The notes under the pieces were generated by a model. It was not told the origin of the DNA and ran no database searches. It saw nothing but the letters and a program-made list of their open reading frames with translations. Position numbers and translations under genes: made by a program. Source: Castanea sativa (taxonomy: Eukaryota; Streptophyta; Magnoliopsida; Fagales; Fagaceae). Taken from it: a stretch of DNA of 64,000 bases. The DNA is taken from positions 28,310,003 through 28,374,002 of the forward strand of contig NC_134016.1 in NCBI RefSeq assembly GCF_040712315.1, given 5' to 3'. Positions 63,919 to 64,000 of the stretch are shown one piece after another (position 1 is the stretch's first letter; each line of letters begins with the position of its first letter).

Positions 63919-64000
63919 CCAAACACCCAAAGCATATGTATAAGCAGAAAAAAAAAAAAAAAATTTATATCATCAAATGTTTCTCAATACTCAACAAAAT

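Overview
This is nuclear DNA of a flowering plant. It is AT-rich, has spliced genes with GT-AG introns, and is filled with nested plant transposons (hAT, PIF/Harbinger, Mutator-like MITEs, L1-type LINEs, tRNA-derived SINEs, solo LTRs). The repeat style suggests a woody eudicot, possibly Fagaceae. That is an impression, not a demonstrated assignment. Nothing points to bacteria, organelles or a virus.

Two host genes can be reconstructed exon by exon on the + strand. The first (21756-38719, 9 exons, 393 codons) is a 2-oxoglutarate/Fe(II) dioxygenase of the PKHD-type hydroxylase At1g22950 kind. Its three largest introns are swollen by LINE remnants in both orientations and by MITEs. The second (43228-48917, 12 coding exons, 777 codons) is a nuclear canonical poly(A) polymerase with all three catalytic aspartates and an in-frame duplication in its C-terminal linker. 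A third, probably broken, two-exon gene at 54441-55043 encodes a GRF-type zinc finger, coiled-coil and membrane-anchor protein of the At4g04775 type.

Layout: 1-3.9 kb, SINEs and a decayed PIF/Harbinger element. 3.9-4.5 kb, a Mutator-type MITE with exact 9-bp target duplication. 4.86-10.6 kb, a complete but dead hAT element carrying a nested solo LTR. 11.4-17.3 kb, a second decayed hAT transposase with a solo LTR that itself carries another solo LTR. 17.5-21.4 kb, LTR-like remnant, SINE, hAT MITE, and a MITE with a nested solo LTR just upstream of gene 1. 21.7-38.7 kb, gene 1. 38.7-42.4 kb, repeats including a duplicated module with G-boxes. 42.4-49.1 kb, gene 2. 49.7-56.5 kb, non-autonomous hAT, diverged MITE, truncated LTR element, GRF gene, SINE and solo LTR. 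56.7-62.5 kb, a second PIF/Harbinger pair (Myb/SANT-like ORF plus transposase) interrupted by a stack of insertions. 63.26-63.92 kb, a second near-intact copy of the Mutator-type MITE.

The two host genes act separately (protein hydroxylation; mRNA 3'-end polyadenylation); nothing in the sequence links them. I found no convincing undescribed multi-gene system. The best leads are the complementary decay of a bipartite nuclear localisation signal across the PAP duplication, and the palindrome-rich MITE family. All coordinates were read by eye; protein family calls rest on motif recognition without database searches.
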